A stretch of 5,964 bases of DNA, from assembly GCA_021732965.1 (NCBI GenBank), contig JAKFVZ010000713.1, forward strand, positions 1-5,964. The letters are read 5' to 3'. The translations under genes were made by a program, and so were the position numbers. Positions 1 through 5,964 of the stretch are shown one piece after another. This DNA is from Reyranella sp. (GTDB lineage: Bacteria > Pseudomonadota > Alphaproteobacteria > Reyranellales > Reyranellaceae). The notes beneath the pieces are model-generated. The model did not search any database and was not told where the DNA came from. It saw only the letters and a list, made by a program, of their open reading frames with translations. Each line of letters opens with the position of its first letter. Position 1 is the first letter of the stretch.

Positions 1-1
1 C

Positions 2-103
2 GTCGTGCTGAACAAGGATGGTTAGTTCCAGCGGACCGCGCGTTTCCGAGGACCCGATCTCGACTCCGCGGTACCGGCTGAACTCGTCGGCGTCGCGGGG
101 CGA
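2..103 (+). pseudogene. trbE: 5' portion of trbE cut off by an in-frame amber codon
   Basis: In the same frame as the long ATPase gene downstream, bases 2-22 read VVLNKDG, bases 23-25 are TAG, and bases 26-103 continue as FQRTARFRGPDLDSA followed by VPAELVGVAGR, running without a phase change into the frame that begins at TTG 104. From memory of the TrbE/CagE family this is the usual N-terminal region, where the motif reads KDGSFQRT, so the TAG sits where a serine is expected. TCG to TAG needs one substitution (C to A at base 24). The gene start is left of the window. Either the mutation is real and the full-length protein is lost or shortened, or it is a base-call error, or the amber is suppressed. 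The frame and family match are seen directly or recalled; the consequence is inferred. Confidence 0.8.
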
Positions 104-2359
104 TTGAACAACGTCCTGCGTCGTCTTGGATCGGGCTGGGCGCTCTTCGTCGAGGCCCAGCGGCTGCCTGCCAGCATCTACCCAGAGGGAAGGTTTCCGG
201 ACGCGGCATCGGCGCTGGTCGATGCCGAGCGCAAGGCGGCCTTCGAGGAAGAGGGAACGCACTACGAATCGGCCTATTACCTGACCTTTCTCTATCTGCC
301 GCCGGCCTGGGAGTCGGGCGGAGCCGAGCGCTTTCTATACGAAGGCCGTAACCGCGCCGCGGGAGCGGATGCTCGTGAGATCTTGGCCGGCTTCATCGAC
401 CGGACGGACCGGGTGCTGCAGCTCCTCGACGGCTTCATGCCCGAGTGCCACTGGCTCGACGACGACGAGACCCTGACCTACCTCCATTCCTGCATCTCCA
501 CCCGGCGCCAGCGCGTGCGCGTGCCGGAGGTGCCCATGTATCTGGACGGCCTGCTGGCCGATCAGCCCTTGACCGGTGGCCTGGAGCCGAAGCTCGGCGA
601 CTGCCATCTGCGGGTGCTCACGATCGTCGGGTTTCCCGGAATGACCACGCCGGGGCTGCTCGACGAACTCAATCGCCTGGCCTTTGCGTATCGTTGGTCG
701 ACGCGCGCGATCCTGCTCGACAAGACCGACGCCACCCGGTTGATGACGCGCATCCGCCGTCAGTGGTTCGCCAAGAGGAAGTCCATTGCGGCCATCCTCA
801 AGGAGGTCATGACCAACGAGGCCTCGACTCTCGTCGACACCGATGCGCACAACAAGGCGATCGACGCCGATGTGGCGCTCCAGGAGCTCGGCTCGGACGC
901 GGTCGGCGCCGCCTACTGCACGGTGACCGTCACGGTCTGGGATGAGGATCCGCGCGTCGCTGACGAACGGCTGCGTCTCGTCGAGAAGGTGATCCAGGGC
1001 CGCGACTTCACCTGCATGGTGGAGAGGGTCAATGCCGTCGATGCGTGGCTGGGCTCCCTTCCCGGGCATGCCTATGCCAACGTGCGACAGCCGCCGGTCT
1101 CGACGCTCAACCTGGCGCACATGATCCCGCTGTCGGCGGTCTGGGCCGGTCCTTCGACGGATGAGCACTTCGATGCCCCGCCGCTGTTTTTCGGCAGGAC
1201 GGAGGGGGCAACGCCGTTCCGGTTCTCCCTTCATGTCGGTGATGTCGGCCATACGCTCGTTGTCGGCCCGACGGGCTCGGGCAAGTCCGTGCTGCTGGCC
1301 CTCATGGCGTTGCAGTTCCGGCGCTACGACAAGGCGCAGGTTTTCGCCTTCGACTTCGGCGGTTCCATCCGCGCCGCTGCGCTCGCCATGGGTGGGGATT
1401 GGCACGACCTTGGAAGCGCGCTCGGCGAAGAGGAGAGGGAGCCCGTTGCCCTCCAGCCGCTGGCCGGCATCGACGATGTGGCGGAGCGGGGATGGGCCAC
1501 TGACTGGATTGCAGCTCTCCTGGCCCGCGAGAAGATCGTCCTCACGCCCGAGGTGAAGGACCATCTGTGGTCGGCTCTCGGGTCGCTGGCCTCCGCACCG
1601 CTGGAAGAGCGCACCCTGACGGGCCTGTCGGTCCTGTTGCAGTCGGCCGCCCTCAAGCGGGCCCTCCAGCCCTACTGCCTGGGAGGCGCCTATGGCCGTT
1701 TGCTGGACGCCGAGGCCGAACGGCTCGGCAGTACGTCGGTGCAGGTCTTCGAGACCGAGGGGCTGATCGGCACCGGCGCCGCGGCTGCCGTGCTCGCCTA
1801 TCTCTTCCACCGGATCGAGGCGCGTCTCGACGGCAGCCCGACCTTGCTGATCGTCGACGAGGGCTGGCTCGCCCTGGACGACGAGGGATTTGCCGGTCAG
1901 CTGCGAGAATGGCTGAAGACCTTGCGCAAGAAGAACGCCTCCGTCGTCTTTGCCACGCAGTCTCTGTCAGACATCGACGGCTCCGCCATTGCGCCGGCCA
2001 TCATCGAGAGCTGTCCGACCCGTCTCTTCCTGCCGAACGAGCGGGCGATCGAGCCGCAGATCACAGAGATCTATCGCCGTTTCGGTCTCAATGACCGCCA
2101 GATCGAGATTCTCGCCCGGGCGACGCCCAAGCGTGACTACTACTGTCAGTCCCGCCGCGGCAATCGCCTGTTCGAACTCGGCCTGGGCGAGGTCACGCTT
2201 GCCCTCACGGCGGCTTCGTCGAAGTCCGACCAGGCCCTGATCGAACGCGTTCTGGGCGAGCACGGCCGTAAGGCTTTCCTGGCCGGCTGGCTTCAGGCGC
2301 GCGGTGTGCCGTGGGCTGCCGATCTCATCCCCGACCTCAGCACAGGAGAACCATCATGA
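104..2359 (+). CDS. trbE: TrbE, VirB4-family conjugal transfer ATPase (N-terminally truncated open frame)
   Basis: This is the cytoplasmic, inner-membrane-associated ATPase of the Trb mating-pair-formation system, the VirB4/CagE counterpart that powers channel and pilus assembly. The 751 residues from TTG 104 contain the CagE/TrbE/VirB4 N-terminal region (about residues 60-330) and the RecA-like ATPase domain: Walker A GPTGSGKS at 388-395, the following FAFDFGGS strand, Walker B LLIVDE at 581-586 followed by GW, and the FATQS motif at 616-620. All nucleotide-binding motifs are intact. The start is doubtful: TTG 104 is simply the first possible start after the TAG at 23-25, it aligns with an internal leucine of the family (RLNNVL), and it has only a weak purine stretch (GCGGGG) upstream. 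The native protein would begin left of the window and be roughly 810-830 residues, judged from memory of relatives. The stop TGA 2357-2359 overlaps the trbJ ATG. Identity is near certain; whether a working protein is made is open. Confidence 0.93.
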   Translation: MNNVLRRLGSGWALFVEAQRLPASIYPEGRFPDAASALVDAERKAAFEEEGTHYESAYYLTFLYLPPAWESGGAERFLYEGRNRAAGADAREILAGFIDRTDRVLQLLDGFMPECHWLDDDETLTYLHSCISTRRQRVRVPEVPMYLDGLLADQPLTGGLEPKLGDCHLRVLTIVGFPGMTTPGLLDELNRLAFAYRWSTRAILLDKTDATRLMTRIRRQWFAKRKSIAAILKEVMTNEASTLVDTDAHNKAIDADVALQELGSDAVGAAYCTVTVTVWDEDPRVADERLRLVEKVIQGRDFTCMVERVNAVDAWLGSLPGHAYANVRQPPVSTLNLAHMIPLSAVWAGPSTDEHFDAPPLFFGRTEGATPFRFSLHVGDVGHTLVVGPTGSGKSVLLALMALQFRRYDKAQVFAFDFGGSIRAAALAMGGDWHDLGSALGEEEREPVALQPLAGIDDVAERGWATDWIAALLAREKIVLTPEVKDHLWSALGSLASAPLEERTLTGLSVLLQSAALKRALQPYCLGGAYGRLLDAEAERLGSTSVQVFETEGLIGTGAAAAVLAYLFHRIEARLDGSPTLLIVDEGWLALDDEGFAGQLREWLKTLRKKNASVVFATQSLSDIDGSAIAPAIIESCPTRLFLPNERAIEPQITEIYRRFGLNDRQIEILARATPKRDYYCQSRRGNRLFELGLGEVTLALTAASSKSDQALIERVLGEHGRKAFLAGWLQARGVPWAADLIPDLSTGEPS
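2344..2349 (+). promoter_or_regulatory. Ribosome binding site of trbJ
   Basis: AGGAGA lies six bases before ATG 2356, within the last codons of trbE. It decides the trbJ start: the same frame is open back to GTG 2311, but a start there would add 15 charged, polar residues in front of a clean signal peptide. Confidence 0.75.
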
Positions 2360-3093
2360 TCTCTATCCGTGGTTACGGCGTTACGCTCGCAGCCATCCTG
2401 GCCCTCTCCGGCAGTGCGCTCCCGGCTTCGGCGCAGATGCACGTGTTCGATCCCAGCAATTATTCGCAAAACCTGCTGACCGCGGCGCGCACGCTCGAGC
2501 AGGTCAACAATCAGATCGTGTCGCTGCAGAACGAAGCGCAAATGCTGATCAACCAGGCGCGCCATCTCACGAGCCTGCCATACTCCTCCCTGCAGCAGCT
2601 TCAGCAGTCGATCGGACGGACCCGGCAACTCCTGGGTCAGGCCCAGAACATCGCCTACGACGTCCAGCAAATCGATCGGGCGTTTTCGACGACCTATGCG
2701 CCGGCGTCGGAGAACCAGTCGGCCCAGTCGTTGATCGCCAATGCCCGGACACGTTGGGAGAACTCCGTCGCGGGCCTGCAGGATGCGCTGCGCATCCAGG
2801 CGACGGTGGTCGGTAATCTCGACACCAACCGCCTGGAAATGTCCGCGCTCGTCGAAGCCAGCCAAGGCGCGGCAGGGGCGCTGGAGGCGGCGCAGGCCGG
2901 TAACCAGCTCGTTGCCCTTCAGGCGCAGCAGCTCGCCGACCTCACGGCGACGGTCGCTGCGCAGGGGAGGGCCCAGAGCCTCGAGGCGGCCGCGCGGGTG
3001 GCCGCCCAGGACCAGGCGAGGGAGCAGCTTCGCCGCTTCCTCGCGCCCAGCACGGGCTATCAGCCGTCCAACGTCCGCATGTTCCACGAATGA
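2356..3093 (+). CDS. trbJ: TrbJ, exported VirB5-like conjugal transfer protein
   Basis: TrbJ is the P-type counterpart of VirB5, an exported component of the transfer apparatus thought to act in the periplasm or at the pilus tip. The 245-residue product has a typical Sec signal peptide: a short basic start (MISIRGYG), a hydrophobic core at about 9-22, and a likely cleavage site ASA|Q after residue 26. The mature part begins MHVFDPSNYSQNLLTAART, a family-typical opening, and is rich in Gln, Ala and Leu with long predicted helices or coiled coil (about residues 35-100 and 150-230). A short C-terminal tail ends in RMFHE. Length agrees with the family's usual 240-260 residues. The ATG overlaps the trbE stop as ATGA and has a good ribosome binding site, so coupling to trbE translation is likely. 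Since the trbE amber lies more than 2 kb upstream, ribosomes restarting in trbE could matter for trbJ expression; that is inference. Confidence 0.93.
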   Translation: MISIRGYGVTLAAILALSGSALPASAQMHVFDPSNYSQNLLTAARTLEQVNNQIVSLQNEAQMLINQARHLTSLPYSSLQQLQQSIGRTRQLLGQAQNIAYDVQQIDRAFSTTYAPASENQSAQSLIANARTRWENSVAGLQDALRIQATVVGNLDTNRLEMSALVEASQGAAGALEAAQAGNQLVALQAQQLADLTATVAAQGRAQSLEAAARVAAQDQAREQLRRFLAPSTGYQPSNVRMFHE

Positions 3094-3118
3094 GCCCGAC
3101 GTCGTGGGCAAGAGGCAC

Positions 3119-3122
3119 GGAG
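3119..3122 (+). promoter_or_regulatory. Likely ribosome binding site of trbL
   Basis: GGAG nine bases before ATG 3132, in the 38-bp gap after trbJ. The spacing is slightly long but acceptable. This is the only gap between genes in the window, and trbL therefore depends on its own initiation rather than a stop/start overlap. Confidence 0.55.
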
Positions 3123-3131
3123 TGAAAGCCG

Positions 3132-4385
3132 ATGGGCGGCACAGGCGTCATCGACAGATTCCTCGAAGTCTTTACCAGCTACATCGACAGCGGCTTCGGG
3201 TTGCTGGGCAGCGAAGTGGGCTTCCTGGCCGCCACCCTGGCCGCCATCGACCTGACACTTGCCGCGCTGTTCTGGGCCTGGGGCCGGGACGAGGATGTCA
3301 CTGCCCGGCTCGTCAAGAAGACCCTGTTCATCGGCGTCTTCGCCTTTCTCATCGGTAACTGGAACAGCCTCGCCCGCATCGTGTTCGAGAGCTTCGCAGG
3401 CCTGGGGCTGAAGGCCTCCGGCACTAGCCTGTCGGCGGCGGATTTTCTGCGACCGGGGCGGGTCGCTCAGGTCGGCCTCGATGCCGGACGGCCCCTCCTG
3501 GAGTCGATTTCGGGACTGATGGGCTACATCAGCTTCTTCGAGAACTTCATCCAGATCGTGGTGCTGCTGTTCGCCTGGATCGTGGTGCTGCTCGCCTTCT
3601 TCATCCTGGCCGTTCAGCTCTTCATCACCCTGATCGAGTTCAAACTGACGACGCTCGCCGGGTTCGTGCTGATCCCGTTCGGACTGTTCAGCAAGACGGC
3701 CTTTCTGGCCGAGCGGGTGCTGGGCAACGTCGTGTCCTCCGGCGTGAAAGTGCTGGTGCTGGCGGTCATCGTCGGGATCGGCTCGACGCTCTTCTCTCAA
3801 TTCACCTCAAGCACCGGTGCCCAGCCCTCCATCGAAGACGCCATGGCGCTCGTGCTGGCCTCCCTGGCCCTGCTGGGCCTCGGCATCTTCGGGCCCGGCA
3901 TCGCCAACGGCATCGTCTCCGGCGGACCCCAGCTGGGGGCCGGTGCGGCGGTCGGGACCGGGCTCGCGGCCGGTGGGCTTGCCGCCGCAGGCGGAGCCCT
4001 CGCGACCGGCGGTGCGAGCGCACTGGCCGGCGCCGCGGGCGCAGCCGCCCGCGGCTCTGCCGCCCTGGCAGGTGGCGCCGCGACCGCCTACCGCGCCGGC
4101 GGTCTGTCCGGCGTGACCGGGGCGGGCGCGTCCGCCGCGGCCAGCCCGCTCCGCCGGGCGGCTGAAAGCGTTTCGAGCAGCTTTGCCGCCGGCGGGCGCG
4201 CCGCTGCCGGCGGTGCCGAGCCCGGCCCTGCAGCGGCTCCGCCGGACGCGCCACCCGCCTGGGCGCGGCGCATGAGGCGGAGCCAGGCCGCCAGTCACGG
4301 GGCTTCCGCCGCCACGCACGCTATCCGGTCCGGCGATCACGGTGGTGGCGGCTCCTCCATCGACCTTTCTGAAGGGAACCATTGA
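3132..4385 (+). CDS. trbL: TrbL, VirB6-like polytopic inner-membrane protein of the conjugation channel
   Basis: TrbL is the VirB6-like inner-membrane subunit of the P-type system, believed to line or gate the DNA passage. The 417-residue product has about six hydrophobic segments: roughly residues 28-50, 62-80, 138-168 (long, may be one or two passes), 172-190, 203-222 and 237-258. The start MGGTGVIDRFLEVFTSYIDS and the FKLTTLAGFVLIPFGLF stretch near 170-186 are typical of alphaproteobacterial TrbL. After the last membrane segment the protein becomes a Gly/Ala-rich low-complexity tail (about 263-362), then a Pro-rich part and a basic ARRMRRS patch at 378-384, ending in a polar tail. No cytoplasmic enzyme domain is seen. 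The stop TGA 4383-4385 shares one base with the trbF start. The family call is firm; the exact topology is estimated by eye. Confidence 0.92.
   Translation: MGGTGVIDRFLEVFTSYIDSGFGLLGSEVGFLAATLAAIDLTLAALFWAWGRDEDVTARLVKKTLFIGVFAFLIGNWNSLARIVFESFAGLGLKASGTSLSAADFLRPGRVAQVGLDAGRPLLESISGLMGYISFFENFIQIVVLLFAWIVVLLAFFILAVQLFITLIEFKLTTLAGFVLIPFGLFSKTAFLAERVLGNVVSSGVKVLVLAVIVGIGSTLFSQFTSSTGAQPSIEDAMALVLASLALLGLGIFGPGIANGIVSGGPQLGAGAAVGTGLAAGGLAAAGGALATGGASALAGAAGAAARGSAALAGGAATAYRAGGLSGVTGAGASAAASPLRRAAESVSSSFAAGGRAAAGGAEPGPAAAPPDAPPAWARRMRRSQAASHGASAATHAIRSGDHGGGGSSIDLSEGNH
3918..4217 (+). other. Gly/Ala-rich low-complexity coding stretch in the trbL tail
   Basis: Codons for TrbL residues 263-362 are dominated by GGC, GCC, GCG and GGG. 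In residues 271-320, 37 of 50 are Gly or Ala. The stretch makes the DNA here extremely GC-rich and produces long spurious open frames on the opposite strand. Such tails are common in TrbL/VirB6 proteins and vary in length; no exact tandem repeat unit was found by eye. Confidence 0.7.
4372..4377 (+). promoter_or_regulatory. Ribosome binding site of trbF
   Basis: AAGGGA seven bases before ATG 4385, lying inside the last codons of trbL. It supports ATG 4385 over the adjacent in-frame TTG 4382. Confidence 0.65.
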
Positions 4386-5068
4386 TGTTCAAGCGTTCGT
4401 CCGTCCGTTACGGCCACACACCTGTGCCGGAGACGCCCTATCAGAAGGCCGCGCAGGTCTGGGACGACCGGATTGGCTCGGCGCGCGTCCAGGCCCGGAA
4501 CTGGCGCCTGATGGCGTTCGGTTGCCTGGCACTTGCCGCCGGTCTTGCCGGTGGGCTCGTCTGGCAAGCGGCGCGGGGGACGATCACGCCCTGGGTCGTC
4601 CAGGTCGACAGGCTCGGCCAGGCGCAGGCGATCGCCCCGGCCGACGCCTCCTATCGGCCGACAGATCCGCAGATCGCCTTTCATCTTGCGCGCTTCATCG
4701 AGGACGTGCGCGGGCTGCCGTCCGACGCGGTCGTGCTGCGCCAGGGCTGGCTGCGGGCCTACGAGTTCACGACCGATCGCGGCGCCGCGGCCTTGAACGA
4801 CTATGCCCGCCGCGCCGATCCTTTCGCCAGGCTCGGCAAGATGCAGATCTCCGTCGAGGTCTCGAGTGTCATTAGGGCGTCGCCGGAGAGTTTCCGGGTG
4901 GCGTGGACCGAGCGGCGCTTCGAAAGCGGTCAGCTTGCCGCCACCGAGCGCTGGACCGCCATCCTCACCATCGTGATCGAACCCCCGCGCGACGCCGATC
5001 GCCTGCGCAAGAATCCGCTCGGCGTTTTCGTCAACGCCATCAGCTGGTCGAAGGAGCTCGCACAATGA
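4385..5068 (+). CDS. trbF: TrbF, VirB8-like inner-membrane protein of the conjugation apparatus
   Basis: TrbF is the P-type counterpart of VirB8, a bitopic inner-membrane protein whose periplasmic domain organises the core complex. The 227-residue product shows the expected plan: a cytoplasmic N-terminus with the family-typical TPYQKAAQVWDDRIGSARVQ (18-37) followed by ARNWR, one membrane helix at about 41-61, then ITPWVVQVD (67-75) leading into a periplasmic NTF2-like VirB8 domain to about residue 225. No signal cleavage site is evident, in keeping with an anchored protein. Start ATG 4385 overlaps the trbL stop (TGATG), and the stop TGA 5066-5068 overlaps the trbG start (ATGA), so it is locked in the operon on both sides. 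Length fits the usual 220-240 residues. Nothing in the frame looks damaged. Confidence 0.93.
   Translation: MFKRSSVRYGHTPVPETPYQKAAQVWDDRIGSARVQARNWRLMAFGCLALAAGLAGGLVWQAARGTITPWVVQVDRLGQAQAIAPADASYRPTDPQIAFHLARFIEDVRGLPSDAVVLRQGWLRAYEFTTDRGAAALNDYARRADPFARLGKMQISVEVSSVIRASPESFRVAWTERRFESGQLAATERWTAILTIVIEPPRDADRLRKNPLGVFVNAISWSKELAQ
5051..5056 (+). promoter_or_regulatory. Ribosome binding site of trbG
   Basis: AAGGAG eight bases before ATG 5065, inside the end of trbF. It favours ATG 5065 over the in-frame ATG 5080. Confidence 0.75.
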
Positions 5069-5964
5069 GGTACCGCAGCATGCGGCCAGCCATCTTCGTC
5101 TCCCTGCTGGCGATTACAGGATGCGCGTCCACCAAGCCACCGCAGATCAATTACGACGAGAGCGTGCCGCCGCTTCCGGTGTCCTCGGTGCCTGCCGAGG
5201 ATCCACCACCGCGACCTCTACACGTTCCACCGGTCTGGACGCCTGCGCGCGGAGGACCAGGCGATGCGAGGGACCCGGTGGCTCGCATCGAGGCCGCCAA
5301 TGGCGCCGCGCGGGTGGAGCCTCGCCGCGAGGGCTACTTCAACGCCTTACAGGTGTTTCCCTACAGCCCGGGGGCCCTCTATCAGGTTTACGTCGCGCCG
5401 GGACAGGTCACCGACATCGCCCTGGAGCCCGGCGAACAACTGACCGGCTCAGGCCCGGTGGCGGCCGGCGACACGGTACGCTGGATCATTGGCGACACGG
5501 AGAGCGGTAACGGCGATACGCGTCGCGTGCATATTCTGGTCAAGCCGACCCGGCCTGCCATCGAGACCAACCTTGTGGTCAACACCGACCGGCGCACGTA
5601 TCTCATCGAACTGCGGGCTCACGAGCGACCCTATATGCCATCGGTCGCCTGGTTCTACCCTGAGAGCCGTGGCAGGAGCCTTCGCGCTCTGCCGCCGGTG
5701 CCGGTTCTCCCTGAGATTGCCCAGCGCCGGTACCGATACTCCATCGAGGGCGACAAGCCGCCCTGGCGTCCGGTCAACGCCTATGACGATGGGCGCAAGG
5801 TCTATGTCGAGTTCTCGCCCGGCATCGTGCAGGGCGAGATGCCGCCTCTCTTCGTCGTCGGCGCGGACGGCAAGCCGGAGCTCGTCAACTCCCGTGCATA
5901 CGCCAACGTCCTGATCGTCGACCGGCTGTTCGCCGCCGCCGAATTGCGGCTGGGCGGCGAGAGT
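5065..5964 (+). CDS. trbG: TrbG, VirB9/CagX-like outer-membrane core protein with lipobox (3' end outside window)
   Basis: TrbG is the VirB9 counterpart, part of the periplasmic/outer-membrane core of the transfer channel. The frame is open for 300 codons to the window edge with no stop. Residues 1-20 form a lipoprotein signal: basic MRYRSMRP, hydrophobic core, then ITGC with the lipidated Cys at position 20. A proline-rich linker (about 34-61) follows. The VirB9/CagX domain begins near GYFNALQVFPY (90-100) and includes QVTDIALEPGEQL (114-126), RWIIGDTESG (139-148) and NTDRRTYLIEL (173-183). After a variable linker (about 205-225), the C-terminal lobe carries DKPPWRPVNAYDDGRKVYVEF from about residue 230 and VDRLFAAAELRLGG at the edge. 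From memory of relatives only some 10-15 residues are missing. The ATG overlaps the trbF stop as ATGA. In the VirB system a separate lipoprotein (VirB7) anchors VirB9; this protein appears to carry its own anchor, which is inferred from the lipobox. Confidence 0.92.
   Translation, partial: MRYRSMRPAIFVSLLAITGCASTKPPQINYDESVPPLPVSSVPAEDPPPRPLHVPPVWTPARGGPGDARDPVARIEAANGAARVEPRREGYFNALQVFPYSPGALYQVYVAPGQVTDIALEPGEQLTGSGPVAAGDTVRWIIGDTESGNGDTRRVHILVKPTRPAIETNLVVNTDRRTYLIELRAHERPYMPSVAWFYPESRGRSLRALPPVPVLPEIAQRRYRYSIEGDKPPWRPVNAYDDGRKVYVEFSPGIVQGEMPPLFVVGADGKPELVNSRAYANVLIVDRLFAAAELRLGGES

Noticed and set aside
335..1810. A 491-codon open frame on the minus strand inside trbE
   Set aside because: It lies opposite a well-recognised ATPase gene, its composition (Arg/Gly/Pro/His-rich, no recognisable motif) is that of the antisense of GC-rich coding DNA, and it spans conserved trbE domains that fix the plus-strand frame.
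2311..2355. A longer trbJ start at GTG 2311
   Set aside because: It would put 15 polar and basic residues ahead of a clean signal peptide and has no good ribosome binding site, while ATG 2356 has AGGAGA at a proper distance and the ATGA junction with trbE.
3094..3109. Possible hairpin (GCCC ... GGGC) just after the trbJ stop
   Set aside because: Only a four-base-pair stem with a poorly matched interior and no T-run, so it does not qualify as a terminator; it is likely chance in GC-rich DNA.
3060..3800. Minus-strand open frame of 246 codons across the trbJ/trbL junction
   Set aside because: It is mostly antisense to trbL membrane segments, giving a Gln/Glu/Asp-rich peptide with no family resemblance; no ribosome binding site or operon context.
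3802..4382. Overlapping minus-strand frames of 150 and 191 codons opposite the trbL tail
   Set aside because: Low-complexity Arg/Gly/Pro products expected from the antisense of a Gly/Ala-rich coding stretch with few A/T bases and hence few stops.
5121..5510. A 129-codon plus-strand frame inside trbG
   Set aside because: It is in another frame from the 300-codon trbG frame, which has a lipobox, VirB9 motifs, a strong ribosome binding site and runs to the window end.

Overview
The window is a single-strand (+) segment of a P-type (Trb) type IV secretion operon, the mating-pair-formation apparatus of a conjugative plasmid or an integrative conjugative element. The gene order is trbE-trbJ-trbL-trbF-trbG. 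Coding is very GC-rich with strong G/C third-position bias. The order E-J-L-F-G matches the Ti-plasmid/alphaproteobacterial trb layout rather than the RP4 order. From that and the protein sequences I infer an alphaproteobacterial host (Rhizobiales-, Sphingomonadales- or Rhodospirillales-like); the species cannot be named from the window.

Layout: bases 2-2359 are trbE, the cytoplasmic VirB4-type ATPase. Its 5' end lies outside the window and its reading frame is broken by an in-frame TAG at 23-25, leaving an open frame that can restart at TTG 104. Bases 2356-3093 are trbJ (exported VirB5-like protein). A 38-bp gap follows, where related operons carry the entry-exclusion gene trbK. Bases 3132-4385 are trbL (polytopic VirB6-like membrane protein with a Gly/Ala-rich tail), 4385-5068 are trbF (VirB8-like inner-membrane protein) and 5065-5964 are trbG (VirB9-like outer-membrane core protein with a lipobox). 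trbG runs off the right edge still open. Genes are packed with ATGA or TGATG junctions, as in a translationally coupled operon. No promoter, terminator, tRNA, mobile element or CRISPR array was seen, and no gap reaches 300 bases.

Together the products would build the envelope-spanning channel: TrbE powers assembly and transfer, TrbL and TrbF form the inner-membrane platform, TrbG the periplasmic/outer-membrane core, and TrbJ a pilus-tip or periplasmic adhesin-like part. trbB, trbC and trbD are expected upstream and trbI (possibly trbH) downstream; neither side is visible.

I found no new type of system here. The most notable observation is the single-codon lesion in an otherwise well-preserved trbE, which bears directly on whether this element can still transfer. 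The lack of trbK between trbJ and trbL and the self-lipidated form of TrbG are secondary points.
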